Of a stretch of DNA of 64,000 bases, positions 1 to 6,711 are shown one piece after another. Positions within the stretch are counted from its first letter, which is position 1. Every line of letters begins with the position of its first letter. The DNA comes from a virus: positions 1 to 64,000 of the IMG/VR virus record IMGVR_UViG_3300036795_000108; one strand, 5' to 3'. The notes under the pieces are model-generated. The model had not been told where the DNA came from, searched no databases, and saw nothing but the letters and a program-made list of their open reading frames with translations. The position numbers were made by a program, and so were the translations under genes.

Positions 1-23
1 GGGCGCCGACGATGAGGAAGGCG

Positions 24-923
24 TCAGCCGGCAGTCGCGGCGCGGCCTTCCTCGAGCGTTGGCGGCGCCGCGGCGCCCAGCCGCTCGGCCATCACGTCGC
101 AGAACGTAGCGCTGAGATCGACTCCAACCGAGTTCAGATTCATCGATCGCGCGACGGCTAGCGTTGTGCCGCCGCCCGCGAACGGGTCCAGCACAGTTCC
201 GTCCGCGGGGCACCCGGTGCTGAGGCAGCGTCGGACCAACGCCTCGGGGTAGGGAGCGTAGTGCAGGCCTCGTGTGCTGCTGCGCCGCTCAGGTTCGATC
301 TGCCAGACGTCCTCTTCACCCTCGAGGCCGTCGCGGTCAAAGTGGTAGCGGACCCCTTTCGAGAAGAGGAAGAGGTGCTCGTGCTGTCGCCAGGGGCGAT
401 CGTGGGCAGTCGGTTCGGGCATCGCGCTCCGCCTGACCCAGATGATTTCAGAGCGCAGTGTCCAGCCGCTATCGGCCAGCGCCAAGGCCACACGCCACGG
501 GATCCCGAGCAGGCTCTTGCGAGGCACTCCCAGCCCAGGGCCGTCGACAGCGCGCAGTTGGCGGCGGGCAAGGTGTCGGGCGGTGTGCTTGCTGTCGCGG
601 CCATGGGGTCGACCCTTGGCGTTGTAGAACGTGTCCCCAAGATTGAGGAACATCACGCCCGTTGGCTTCAGCACATGCGAGACGCCCGCGAACACTGCGA
701 GCAGGTTGTCCACGAACCCCTGCACCGTAGGCTCCATCCCAAGCTGGCCGTCAACGCCGTAGTCCCGTTGCCAATAGTACGGCGGGCTGGTTACGACGCA
801 GTCGATGCTCTCCGCCGGGAGCTGATGCAGGATCTGGCGGGCGTCATCGCAGTAGACCTTCCACGAGGGCGAGTCCTCAGGATGGCTCTGGACGTACGGT
901 ATCGGCGGGTTCGAGTCGCTCAC
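24..923 (-). CDS. Beta-class DNA N-methyltransferase
   Basis: Probably methylates an exocyclic amine of adenine or cytosine in DNA using S-adenosylmethionine. The catalytic motif IV, SPPY, lies near residue 46. The SAM-binding motif I, LDPFAGGGTT, lies near residue 255 in the C-terminal part. This IV-before-I order is the beta class of amino-methyltransferases. Length (299 aa) is normal for a solitary phage enzyme, and no restriction endonuclease is seen beside it. I chose the GTG at 923 because AGAGAGG precedes it by five bases; an in-frame start at 944 is possible. Likely role is protection of phage DNA from host restriction (inference). Confidence 0.9.
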   Translation of the reverse strand: MSDSNPPIPYVQSHPEDSPSWKVYCDDARQILHQLPAESIDCVVTSPPYYWQRDYGVDGQLGMEPTVQGFVDNLLAVFAGVSHVLKPTGVMFLNLGDTFYNAKGRPHGRDSKHTARHLARRQLRAVDGPGLGVPRKSLLGIPWRVALALADSGWTLRSEIIWVRRSAMPEPTAHDRPWRQHEHLFLFSKGVRYHFDRDGLEGEEDVWQIEPERRSSTRGLHYAPYPEALVRRCLSTGCPADGTVLDPFAGGGTTLAVARSMNLNSVGVDLSATFCDVMAERLGAAAPPTLEEGRAATAG

Positions 924-1022
924 TCGGCCTCTCTGTCTGCGCAACGTGAGATGGTTGGATCCGACTGCAGCAGTCTGACTGCGGCACCGGACGGAACGAT
1001 CGGTCGCCGCTTTGGCTGGACA

Positions 1023-1445
1023 TCAGCGACCCGTCTCGACCTTCCAGACCTTGACAGCGCCCGGCGCGTCCTTGCCGCAGAGCTCGAACGACGGATCACG
1101 CTCTAGATCGGGCTCCCAGCCGGCCGGCGGCTCGTCGGGCGGCATGGTGCTGCCGTCATCGAGCGGCACCCAGTGGCCCTCGACCATCTCGCCCCGGTCA
1201 TCCCACCACCGCTCGCCCGCGCCGTAGTCCCAGATCTCCTGCGGGCTCATCCAGCGGGCGTAGACGGTCTCGCACCGATGGTCCTTGAAGTCGCCACCGT
1301 GCTCACCGGCGGTCTGGCTGATCGCCGTGGCCCGCTTGACGTACCGCGAGTCGTAGAGCACGTGTGTCGGATCGTCGTAGTCATAGCCGACCACGCAGCC
1401 GCTGAAGCTGGGGATCTCGGCCAATTGGTCTGCCTGCCCGGTCAT
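1023..1445 (-). CDS. Hypothetical phage protein
   Basis: A 140-residue acidic protein rich in Trp, Asp and Tyr, with no recognised domain. The start at 1445 follows GGAGGCGACCGG. That leader and the first codons (MTGQAD) are nearly identical to those of the gene starting at 2024, which suggests a local duplication of the initiation region. It is read leftwards in the small-gene early cluster. Function unknown. Confidence 0.65.
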   Translation of the reverse strand: MTGQADQLAEIPSFSGCVVGYDYDDPTHVLYDSRYVKRATAISQTAGEHGGDFKDHRCETVYARWMSPQEIWDYGAGERWWDDRGEMVEGHWVPLDDGSTMPPDEPPAGWEPDLERDPSFELCGKDAPGAVKVWKVETGR

Positions 1446-1494
1446 CCGGTCGCCTCCGTGGTCAAGGGGAACCGTCGGCCGCGTGCGCCGCTGC

Positions 1495-1632
1495 TCATGG
1501 GACCACCAGATACCCGACGCGGCCATGCGGCCCATAGCACCACGCCTCGATCATGTAGTAGCCCCCGCACGGATGCGGCTCCCAACTCTCGACGGCGATG
1601 CAGTGGCTTGGCAGGAGGCACTTGAAGTTCAT
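1495..1632 (-). CDS. Small Cys/aromatic-rich protein (45 aa)
   Basis: A short ORF starting MNFKCLLPSHC whose ATG overlaps the TGA of the upstream gene as ATGA at 1629-1632. It has four cysteines and several Tyr/Trp residues in 45 codons, unlike random sequence. The tight stop/start overlap is the pattern used by its neighbours and supports translation by coupling. Function unknown; a small metal-binding fold is possible. Confidence 0.55.
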   Translation of the reverse strand: MNFKCLLPSHCIAVESWEPHPCGGYYMIEAWCYGPHGRVGYLVVP

Positions 1633-2024
1633 GCGAGCCTGACTTCCTGCCGCCCAATGCCGGTCACCTTGTGCGATGGGTGGTCTAGGGTCCAGCAGCA
1701 GGCGTCACGAAACCGCGTGGCGAGATATCCGGACTGCGTCCAGTCGAGGTGCGCGCGGCACGCTTCGGCGAGCGTTTCGTGCGCGTTGCCCTTACGCCAC
1801 CATCGCACCCAGTTGCAATTGAGACCACCATGACCGACCCAGAGCTTCCCGGAGCTGGAACGGGCGATGATGATGCCGTCGTCCCCGCCGATGTTGAACG
1901 CCTCGCCGCGAGGGAGGTCGAAGGCCTTGAGAATGAGGTCCGCGACGAGCTGCGCATCGCGGTCGGACAGCTGCCGGCGGTCGAGCCCCAGCATCTCCAA
2001 CAGTCGATCTGCCTGTCCGGTCAT
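1629..2024 (-). CDS. Hypothetical phage protein
   Basis: A 131-residue protein with no recognised domain. The C-terminal half is rich in Trp and Cys (NCNWVRWWRKGN, ACCWTL). It overlaps its neighbours by four bases on both sides, so it is in an operon. Its start (GGAGGCGACCGG then ATGACCGG) matches that of the gene at 1445. Function unknown. Confidence 0.65.
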   Translation of the reverse strand: MTGQADRLLEMLGLDRRQLSDRDAQLVADLILKAFDLPRGEAFNIGGDDGIIIARSSSGKLWVGHGGLNCNWVRWWRKGNAHETLAEACRAHLDWTQSGYLATRFRDACCWTLDHPSHKVTGIGRQEVRLA

Positions 2025-2392
2025 CCGGTCGCCTCCCCGCTGACGATCCGCAAACCCTCGATCGCGTCCAACGCCAACTCCGGCAGCTCGCAGATATCGC
2101 CCGCATCGTCGTGGCCGGTCAGCACCAGGTCGCCGCAGATGTAGTCGTGGATGAAGCTCGGCGACAGCAGCGTCGTCGCCCGAGTGTTGACCGGCAGGCT
2201 CTGGATCTTGCCGCGCTCATTACAGAACGCGGCGACGCTCCCGGGCTCGCCAACCCACTCCGGTACCGGTGGGGACTCAAAGTAGCCGCCGACGATCTCC
2301 TGGATCACCATCGTGTCCGAGCCAGGATCACCCGACAGGTCGATCTCGCGGATCGGCTCGGCCCTGTCCGCGGGTATCACGAACGCTTTCAT
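2021..2392 (-). CDS. DUF3846-like protein
   Basis: A 123-residue protein starting MKAFVIPADRAEPIREIDL. It contains VQ/VIQEIVGGYFES, a CNERGK segment, LPVNTRAT and a CGDLVLTG segment. That order is the one I know from the DUF3846 family of phage and plasmid proteins, whose function is not established. It overlaps the next gene by ATGA at 2021-2024. Confidence 0.65.
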   Translation of the reverse strand: MKAFVIPADRAEPIREIDLSGDPGSDTMVIQEIVGGYFESPPVPEWVGEPGSVAAFCNERGKIQSLPVNTRATTLLSPSFIHDYICGDLVLTGHDDAGDICELPELALDAIEGLRIVSGEATG

Positions 2393-2712
2393 CCGCGCCG
2401 CCCGTCTAACTCGCGCTCGACGAGCTGCTCATGCCGGTCGTCGGTGCAGCCATGCACCAGGCAGTCAGCATCCGCCTGCAGCACGTCGCCGTGCGCTGAG
2501 AGCACGCACGAGCAGTCGCTGACCGTCGGCTCCTCGACCTCCCGTACGATCTCATGCGGACGTACCGCGATCGCGCGCTGCCCGCCGCCGGCGAGCGTCA
2601 GGCTGACCCAGCCGTCCTCCGCGACGAACAGCACCGTCCCCTGATACGCGACGCAGCCCATCGGCGGCGGGCGAGCCTCGCGGACACGGTCATCCCTTCT
2701 GAACTCAGTCAT
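2389..2712 (-). CDS. Hypothetical protein behind a CGTTATACTC promoter
   Basis: 107 residues. The N-terminal half looks like a small beta-rich (SH3-like) segment (VAYQGTVLFVAEDGWVSLTL); the C-terminal half has Cys and His (CSCVLSAHGD, CLVHGC). The chosen ATG at 2712 follows GAAAGGACGACTG. A second in-frame ATG at 2754 sits five bases after the -10 box and could give a leaderless form with 14 more residues. Function unknown. Confidence 0.65.
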   Translation of the reverse strand: MTEFRRDDRVREARPPPMGCVAYQGTVLFVAEDGWVSLTLAGGGQRAIAVRPHEIVREVEEPTVSDCSCVLSAHGDVLQADADCLVHGCTDDRHEQLVERELDGRRG

Positions 2713-3194
2713 CAGTCGTCCTTTCGTGGGTTCCCCCGTTCGGGAGGGGCACATGCGTGAGTATAACGGAGGATTCGGACGGACGGCAAGATCCCGTCTA
2801 AGGCTACCGCCGCCACCACCCGCGGGACGAGGCCCGCAAGCGCCGCGCAGAGGCCCAGCGTTCCCGCGAAAACCCAGTTCCAAGCGGAGCCGTCACCGAG
2901 CGCGTAGACGAGATTCCGGGCGAACAGCAGCACGAAGACGATCGTCTCAGCGAAAACCAAGCGCCGGTCCCGGCGCCGGTCCCGGCGAGCGCGGCGCAAC
3001 GCGAGATGGACCCCCCGGGCGATCGCCGCGTCATCATTCGCGAGCGCGCCCGGAGCGACCTCCTCCCGCGCCAGCAAGACCGCGACGACGCCCTCCGAGC
3101 GCAGGTCAAAGCTCCCGGCGCCCAAGTCATTAGCGACCGTCCCGTCATGCGCGACGCCATCCTGCCCGAAACGGATGTCGCGCCCAACCGGCAT
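2712..3194 (-). CDS. Two-TM membrane protein
   Basis: 160 residues. The N-terminal 70 residues look soluble (VGRDIRFGQDG, DLRSEGVVAVLLARE). A basic stretch (RRARRDRRRDRR) is followed by two hydrophobic segments, LVFAETIVFVLLFARNLVYA and a second ending GLVPRVVAAVAL, consistent with inner-membrane anchoring. The ATG at 3194 shares TGATG with the end of the preceding frame. The last codons cross the promoter at 2759 and overlap the next start. Role unknown. Confidence 0.6.
   Translation of the reverse strand: MPVGRDIRFGQDGVAHDGTVANDLGAGSFDLRSEGVVAVLLAREEVAPGALANDDAAIARGVHLALRRARRDRRRDRRLVFAETIVFVLLFARNLVYALGDGSAWNWVFAGTLGLCAALAGLVPRVVAAVALDGILPSVRILRYTHACAPPERGNPRKDD
2759..2768 (-). promoter_or_regulatory. 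CGTTATACTC promoter element, copy 1
   Basis: Minus-strand TATACT with a TTGCCG 18 bases upstream, a good sigma70-type pair. It lies inside the 3' end of the upstream membrane-protein gene and drives the gene starting at 2712. Confidence 0.7.
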
Positions 3195-3498
3195 CACGCA
3201 GACCGCGGAGTCAGCTCGCGCGCCTTGACCCACGCGGCAACCTCCATCCCGCACGCCGCCTTACCGAAGTAGTAGCGCGGGAACCATCCGCAAAATCGAC
3301 GGTCAGGACACGCGGATCGGTCTGGTCGACCTTGACGATGAACCGGCCCCGGTCGCAGTAGGGCGGCCGGATCTCGATCGACACGCGGCACTGCTCGAAC
3401 AGCAGGTCCACGTAGGTGCCGTGATCCTCCATGCTGACGTCCGGGAGCAGTGCCCGAACGCCGGTCCTGACGAACGCGAGTTCTGTCGCAGCGCTCAT
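3194..3498 (-). pseudogene. Hypothetical gene with apparent one-base frameshift
   Basis: The N-terminal frame from the ATG at 3498 reads as a credible protein through RFIVKVDQTDPRVLTVDFA. It then turns into Arg-rich shadow sequence. In the next frame the sequence resumes convincingly as WFPRYYFGKAACGMEVAAW and ends at 3194, exactly where the next gene starts (TGATG). One missing base between about 3270 and 3290 would join both halves into one protein of about 100 residues. This is either a sequencing or assembly error or a true mutation. Function unknown. Confidence 0.55.
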
Positions 3499-3509
3499 CG
3501 ACCGCTGCG

Positions 3510-3638
3510 TCAGCTAGTCGCGGTCGTCGGACTCGCGAACTCCGAAAGCACCTGCGGCGTCGCCGTATCGAACCCGACGACGTCGAGCATCCCCGGATCC
3601 CGCGGATCGGCGATCGAGAACCCATTGCTGACCAGCAC
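3510..3638 (-). CDS. Possible small protein (42 aa)
   Basis: A GTG-started ORF (VLVSNGFSIADPRDPG...) filling the space between two genes. It encodes a plausible peptide with FDTATPQVLSEFASP. The ribosome site is weak, so it is uncertain. Confidence 0.35.
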   Translation of the reverse strand: MLVSNGFSIADPRDPGMLDVVGFDTATPQVLSEFASPTTATS

Positions 3639-3646
3639 CCGTCAGT

Positions 3647-3862
3647 CTAGCTAGGTTCCCCGTCCCTGTCGACCGCGTCCGCACGGATCATGCCCGCCCC
3701 GCCGCACGAGTAGCCAGCACCATCCTCCCACGGCACCCACGGATGATTCTCACACACCAGTCCGCCGCCCTCGGCGATCCGCTCCTGGATGTCGTTGCTC
3801 GCGCCCGGGTACGCCTCGCAGATCACATCCGCCCGGTTGACGTTCCTGCCTATTTGCGTCAT
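3647..3862 (-). CDS. Small Cys-containing phage protein
   Basis: 71 residues with the pattern CEAYPGAS, then CENHPWVPWEDG and CGGAGM. This type recurs in actinophage genomes; its function is unknown to me. The ATG at 3862 overlaps the TGA of the preceding gene. Three cysteines and a histidine could bind a metal. Confidence 0.7.
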   Translation of the reverse strand: MTQIGRNVNRADVICEAYPGASNDIQERIAEGGGLVCENHPWVPWEDGAGYSCGGAGMIRADAVDRDGEPS

Positions 3863-4035
3863 CACACGTCCCTCAGTCGTTGCGGGTTGTGCGGGAAGAA
3901 CGCCTTCATGATCTGGACCGGCGTGTAGGGCAGCTCGTCGCGGTGCTCAGCACACCAGTGCAGGACCTGCCGGTTCGTTGTTCCGTCAAGGGGGGCGCCG
4001 TGCTCCTCAAGGATCGCGATGAGCGTCGATCTCAT
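3862..4035 (-). CDS. Small hypothetical protein (57 aa)
   Basis: Starts MRSTLIAILEEHGAPLDG and looks helical with a Trp-Cys pair (LHWCAEHRDELPY). It overlaps the upstream small gene by 29 bases and the downstream one by TGATG. The composition is normal for a compact soluble protein. Function unknown. Confidence 0.55.
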   Translation of the reverse strand: MRSTLIAILEEHGAPLDGTTNRQVLHWCAEHRDELPYTPVQIMKAFFPHNPQRLRDV

Positions 4036-4153
4036 TCGATGCGATGTCCGCCGCCTTGAGATGGATGTCAACGCGGCGCAGCCACTCGGCGAAGTCGGCC
4101 CACGGGATGTCCTCGTGATTGGACGTGGTCTGGGTCCTAAGCATCGGAGCCAT
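4007..4153 (-). CDS. Small hypothetical protein (48 aa)
   Basis: Starts MAPMLRTQTTSNHEDIPWAD and continues FAEWLRRVDIHLKAADIAS, an amphipathic helix-like stretch. It lies between two good genes, in frame with neither. Its 3' end overlaps the next start by 29 bases. Function unknown. Confidence 0.5.
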   Translation of the reverse strand: MAPMLRTQTTSNHEDIPWADFAEWLRRVDIHLKAADIASNEIDAHRDP

Positions 4154-4189
4154 CCGGGTTGCGGGAGCGAATGGCCTTCAAGTTGCTGA

Positions 4190-4480
4190 TCACGGCCAGA
4201 TCCCCTCATAGGTATCAACGATGCGTTGGGCAATCTGCTTGACGGGCGTGCAGCGACCGTCAACCTCCCACGCCTCCAGCACCTGCGTAGCGCGGCGCAC
4301 GGGCTCGTCATCTGCGTCAGCGTCGAACCAATGAGCGACGACTTCACGCGTCGCTTGGTTGCCGCCCTTCAGTGGGTAGTACGTGCATGGCCAAGAACAG
4401 GAGAGCCATCCCGCAATGCCTGTAAGCAATTCGCTGCGGGTCCGAAGCGACGAGCTTTCGCTATTGCCTGAATGCGTCAT
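4190..4480 (-). CDS. Hypothetical protein (96 aa)
   Basis: The start at 4480 follows GGAGGGGCG and overlaps the upstream stop as ATGA. The middle (LSCSWPCTYYPLKGG) is Cys/aromatic rich. The C-terminal part (VRRATQVLEAWEVDG, IAQRIVDTYEGIWP) is helical. No domain recognised. Confidence 0.65.
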   Translation of the reverse strand: MTHSGNSESSSLRTRSELLTGIAGWLSCSWPCTYYPLKGGNQATREVVAHWFDADADDEPVRRATQVLEAWEVDGRCTPVKQIAQRIVDTYEGIWP

Positions 4481-4779
4481 CGCCCCTCCACCAGGGCGCG
4501 CATCGCTGCCCGTCCCTCGGGTGACCTCGCCCACTGGTCGCTCTCCTCTTTCGTCGCGTCGAACTCACCGGCGATGACGCGCTCGGCGAGCGCCATAGCT
4601 GTCGGGAGCATCAGGCTGCGCAGTTCATGGACGAGGAGATGCTCGGGCATCGCGTGCGGCGACTTGAAGTCATGGAACTCGTCTCAACGGGCGCGGACCG
4701 CGAGATCGCGGAAGCCCACCGCGTTCAACTCCTTCGCCAGTCGCTCGCTGCTCGGCTGGGGGCTATAGGAATGACTCAT
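4477..4779 (-). pseudogene. Conserved small phage gene interrupted by an in-frame TGA
   Basis: From the ATG at 4779 the frame reads MSHSYSPQPSSERLAKELNA up to LAVRAR, then a TGA at 4684-4686. It continues in the same frame as DEFHDFKSPHAMPEHLLVHE and ends VIAGEFDATKEESDQWA...VEGR at 4477. The two repeated (G/D)EF segments and the MPEHLLVHEL piece fit one known actinophage small-protein pattern, so a single gene of about 100 codons is likely. TGA is used as an ordinary stop elsewhere, so general recoding is excluded. Point mutation, read error or readthrough remain possible. Confidence 0.6.
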
Positions 4780-4952
4780 GAGCGCCTGCTCTCCGGCAGA
4801 CTGAGGCGCCATCCGGCCTCAAGAACCGATCGTGCGGCCGCGCAGAGACACTCGTTGCCGTTCGCATGGTGCTCGAGCGCGTACTCGATCGCGTCACGCG
4901 CCGTCTTCAGCCGATCGCTGTCACTTTGCTCGGGACGCGACTGCTCGGTCAT
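4776..4952 (-). CDS. Small hypothetical protein (58 aa)
   Basis: MTEQSRPEQSDSDRLKTARD start, followed by AIEYALEHHANGNECLCAAA. Mostly helical, with a Cys pair. Start and stop overlap both neighbours (TGATG at 4952, ATGA at 4776). Function unknown. Confidence 0.6.
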   Translation of the reverse strand: MTEQSRPEQSDSDRLKTARDAIEYALEHHANGNECLCAAARSVLEAGWRLSLPESRRS

Positions 4953-5209
4953 CAGGCTTCCTCTCCACGCTTGGGGGCTCCATCGGAGGTAGCTCCGACC
5001 GGAGGGATCGGCGGGTGGACGCGTCGAAGGCTCAGGATCTCCGGGTCAAGCAGGTTGCGGTCAGGCCACTTCCGGGCCACACCGAACGCACCCTCAGGAT
5101 CATGCTCGGCCTGCTGCTCGGCCACGTCGAACGTCCGCCTGTCGAGGATGGTCCCGGGCCACGCAGCCGAGTAGTCAACCCACGCCACGACCTCCCACCG
5201 CTCGGTCAT
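4952..5209 (-). CDS. Hypothetical protein (85 aa)
   Basis: Starts MTERWEVVAWVDYSAAW. An N-terminal beta-strand rich part precedes a Pro-rich tail (RRVHPPIPPVG). Operon member with four-base overlaps on both sides. No domain recognised. Confidence 0.6.
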   Translation of the reverse strand: MTERWEVVAWVDYSAAWPGTILDRRTFDVAEQQAEHDPEGAFGVARKWPDRNLLDPEILSLRRVHPPIPPVGATSDGAPKRGEEA

Positions 5210-5394
5210 GGCAGCTTCCGGACTCCGGTGATCTTGAATCTCCCGGTCACACCGACGACCGGGAGCTCGTCAAGTTGCTGCTGGACGAGCTTCTGCGCAG
5301 CCTCGGGTGACTCCCCGTCCTCGACGTAGATCTCGGTCCCCCAATAACGATCGACGACCATGATCGTGACGCCGTAGTTGCGTTGCTCGGTCAT
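5206..5394 (-). CDS. Small hypothetical protein (62 aa)
   Basis: Starts MTEQRNYGVTIMVVDRYWG; alternating hydrophobic residues suggest a small alpha/beta fold (SPEAAQKLVQQQLDELPVVG). The ATG at 5394 overlaps the TGA of the gene upstream. Function unknown. Confidence 0.6.
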   Translation of the reverse strand: MTEQRNYGVTIMVVDRYWGTEIYVEDGESPEAAQKLVQQQLDELPVVGVTGRFKITGVRKLP

Positions 5395-5570
5395 GGGTTC
5401 ACGCTCTCCCACCACACACCAACGCGCTCGGCCCCGTCGAACACCTCGACGACCCGGAACGGTCGAGACAGAAGAAACACGACCGCCTCCCGCACCGAAC
5501 GCTGAACCGTCACGCCCCGCACATGCAAGCCGCCGGCATACCAGGCGTCATAGCCGAACCGGCGTCTCAC
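5391..5570 (-). CDS. Small hypothetical protein (59 aa)
   Basis: GTG-started ORF beginning RRRFGYDAWYAGGLHVRG, continuing with VREAVVFLLSRPFRVVEVFD. Its GTG overlaps the stop of the MihF gene (GTGA) and its TGA overlaps the next ATG. That double coupling and a natural composition make it a credible gene. Function unknown. Confidence 0.6.
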   Translation of the reverse strand: MRRRFGYDAWYAGGLHVRGVTVQRSVREAVVFLLSRPFRVVEVFDGAERVGVWWESVNP

Positions 5571-5914
5571 GACCGCTCGAAGTGAGCGACGATCGCGTCC
5601 AAGTCCTCGCCCGACAGGACGTCGACATGCTCGGTGCCGTCCAGCCCCAACGGGGCGAGGATCTTCGCCGCGCGCAACGGCCCGACCTCCCGGACCGCCA
5701 TCAACAACTCCGCGACCTCCATCCGGCCGACGACACGCACCCCGCCGATCTCATCCGCGTCCGCGCCACGCGCCCCCTGGCGCAGCGCATCCCCCACCGC
5801 CATGTTCCCGGAGTGGATGCTCGCCTTGACCGCCGCGCGCGCCTCACGGGCCTGCAGGGCGTGCTCAAGGCCACGCTGCGTCTCCTCCTCGGTCAACTCA
5901 TGCCGGTCGGTCAT
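5567..5914 (-). CDS. MihF-type integration host factor homologue
   Basis: 115 residues. An N-terminal helix with AREARAAVKASIHSG leads into a compact helix-two-turn-helix region: VVGRMEVAELLMAVREVG, PLRAAKILAPLGL, SGEDLDAIVAHF. The same order is found in the actinobacterial integration host factor (MihF/sIHF), which binds and bends DNA. The start at 5914 follows GAGGACTGAC. Likely roles are nucleoid shaping, site-specific recombination or transcription control of the phage. Family assignment is strong; the phage role is inferred. Confidence 0.8.
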   Translation of the reverse strand: MTDRHELTEEETQRGLEHALQAREARAAVKASIHSGNMAVGDALRQGARGADADEIGGVRVVGRMEVAELLMAVREVGPLRAAKILAPLGLDGTEHVDVLSGEDLDAIVAHFERS

Positions 5915-5915
5915 G

Positions 5916-6344
5916 TCAGTCCTCCTCATCGTCCTGGGCCCTAGCGGGCCGGTTCGGGAATACCGGCGGCATCGCGACCGTCGGCTGCAACACCTCCGTC
6001 AACTGGTCCTGGGTGTTCGGCGCATCCTCCTCGTTCCGGGTCCTCGTCGCCGGCACGCTGGTGGCTTGGATCGAGCCCTCGTAGACAAACCGGGGGACCT
6101 GCCCATGCTCCCGATCCACCATCGCGTTGAAGTCGTCCAGCGGCCTCAGCCAATAGCCGATGTCAGAGAAGCTGAGCAAGGAACCCGGTGTGAGAGGCCG
6201 ATAGACGACGTGGATCTCGCCCTGCAACGTCGGGCCGGGACTCAGGTCGAGCTTGACCAGCGTGTGCTCAACGATGCCCAAGCCGAGAACCTCATACTCG
6301 CCGCCCTTGTAATGCCGGTAACGACCGGGGCCCTGATAGGCCAT
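5916..6344 (-). CDS. DUF1653-domain protein
   Basis: 142 residues. Residues 5-75 hold GRYRHYKGGEYEVLGLGIVE, VVYRPL and a WLRPLDDF segment, which match the DUF1653 pattern (a small beta-barrel of unknown function found in bacteria and phages). The remaining tail is Pro/Glu rich and probably disordered. The start at 6344 follows GGAAGGATAGAG and lies 30 bases downstream of the CGTTATACTC promoter at 6373. It heads the small-gene operon running left to the methyltransferase end. Confidence 0.75.
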   Translation of the reverse strand: MAYQGPGRYRHYKGGEYEVLGLGIVEHTLVKLDLSPGPTLQGEIHVVYRPLTPGSLLSFSDIGYWLRPLDDFNAMVDREHGQVPRFVYEGSIQATSVPATRTRNEEDAPNTQDQLTEVLQPTVAMPPVFPNRPARAQDDEED

Positions 6345-6372
6345 CTCTATCCTTCCGAATCCGGGTAGCGGC

Positions 6373-6382
6373 GAGTATAACG
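6373..6382 (-). promoter_or_regulatory. CGTTATACTC promoter element, copy 2
   Basis: Minus-strand TATACT in the space between a hairpin and the DUF1653 gene. Only a poor -35 (GGGACG, 17 bases away) is visible. Confidence 0.65.
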
Positions 6383-6411
6383 CGGCGCGAAACCCACGTC
6401 CCCGGAACGAC

Positions 6412-6435
6412 CAAGACCCGCCGAAACGGGCCTTG
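6412..6435 (-). terminator. Hairpin after the HTH gene, possible terminator
   Basis: Nine-base arms (CAAGACCCG and CGGGCCTTG on the plus strand, one mismatch) around a six-base loop. The following T content is weak. It sits between the end of the HTH gene and the next promoter. Confidence 0.4.
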
Positions 6436-6466
6436 GCGCGACCGGATCTCTCTCGCCCTTCGCAGT

Positions 6467-6706
6467 TTACAGGCCCTCGGGGCTGCGAGGAGTCGTCTTG
6501 CGGACAAGCTCGTCCAGGTTCGCCTGGGAGAATCTGCGCTGCCCACCGGGCGTCCGATACGACCGCAGGTAGCCCATGTCAGACCACCGCCGGACCGTCC
6601 CCAAAGACACGCCAAGCTGCTGGGCCGCCTGGCCGACGGTCAAGCCGAACGGCGGGTCGACGCGGTGAGTGGTCCGGCTGCCGCTCGCTCCGCTGGAAGG
6701 ACTCAA
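6467..6706 (-). CDS. MerR/excisionase-type helix-turn-helix protein
   Basis: 79 residues. The core LTVGQAAQQLGVSLGTVRRW, then SDMGYLRSYRTPGGQRRF, is the winged helix-turn-helix shared by BldC-like regulators and phage excisionases. The apparent start is TTG at 6706, seven bases after the upstream stop, with AAGGA further back. Such proteins serve either as excisionase partners of a tyrosine integrase or as transcription regulators; the sequence does not decide between them. Confidence 0.75.
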   Translation of the reverse strand: MSPSSGASGSRTTHRVDPPFGLTVGQAAQQLGVSLGTVRRWSDMGYLRSYRTPGGQRRFSQANLDELVRKTTPRSPEGL

Positions 6707-6711
6707 GACGA

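Noticed and set aside
4477-4779. Genome-wide recoding of TGA
   Set aside because: Many clear genes end in TGA at their overlaps (ATGA, GTGA), so TGA is a normal stop here.
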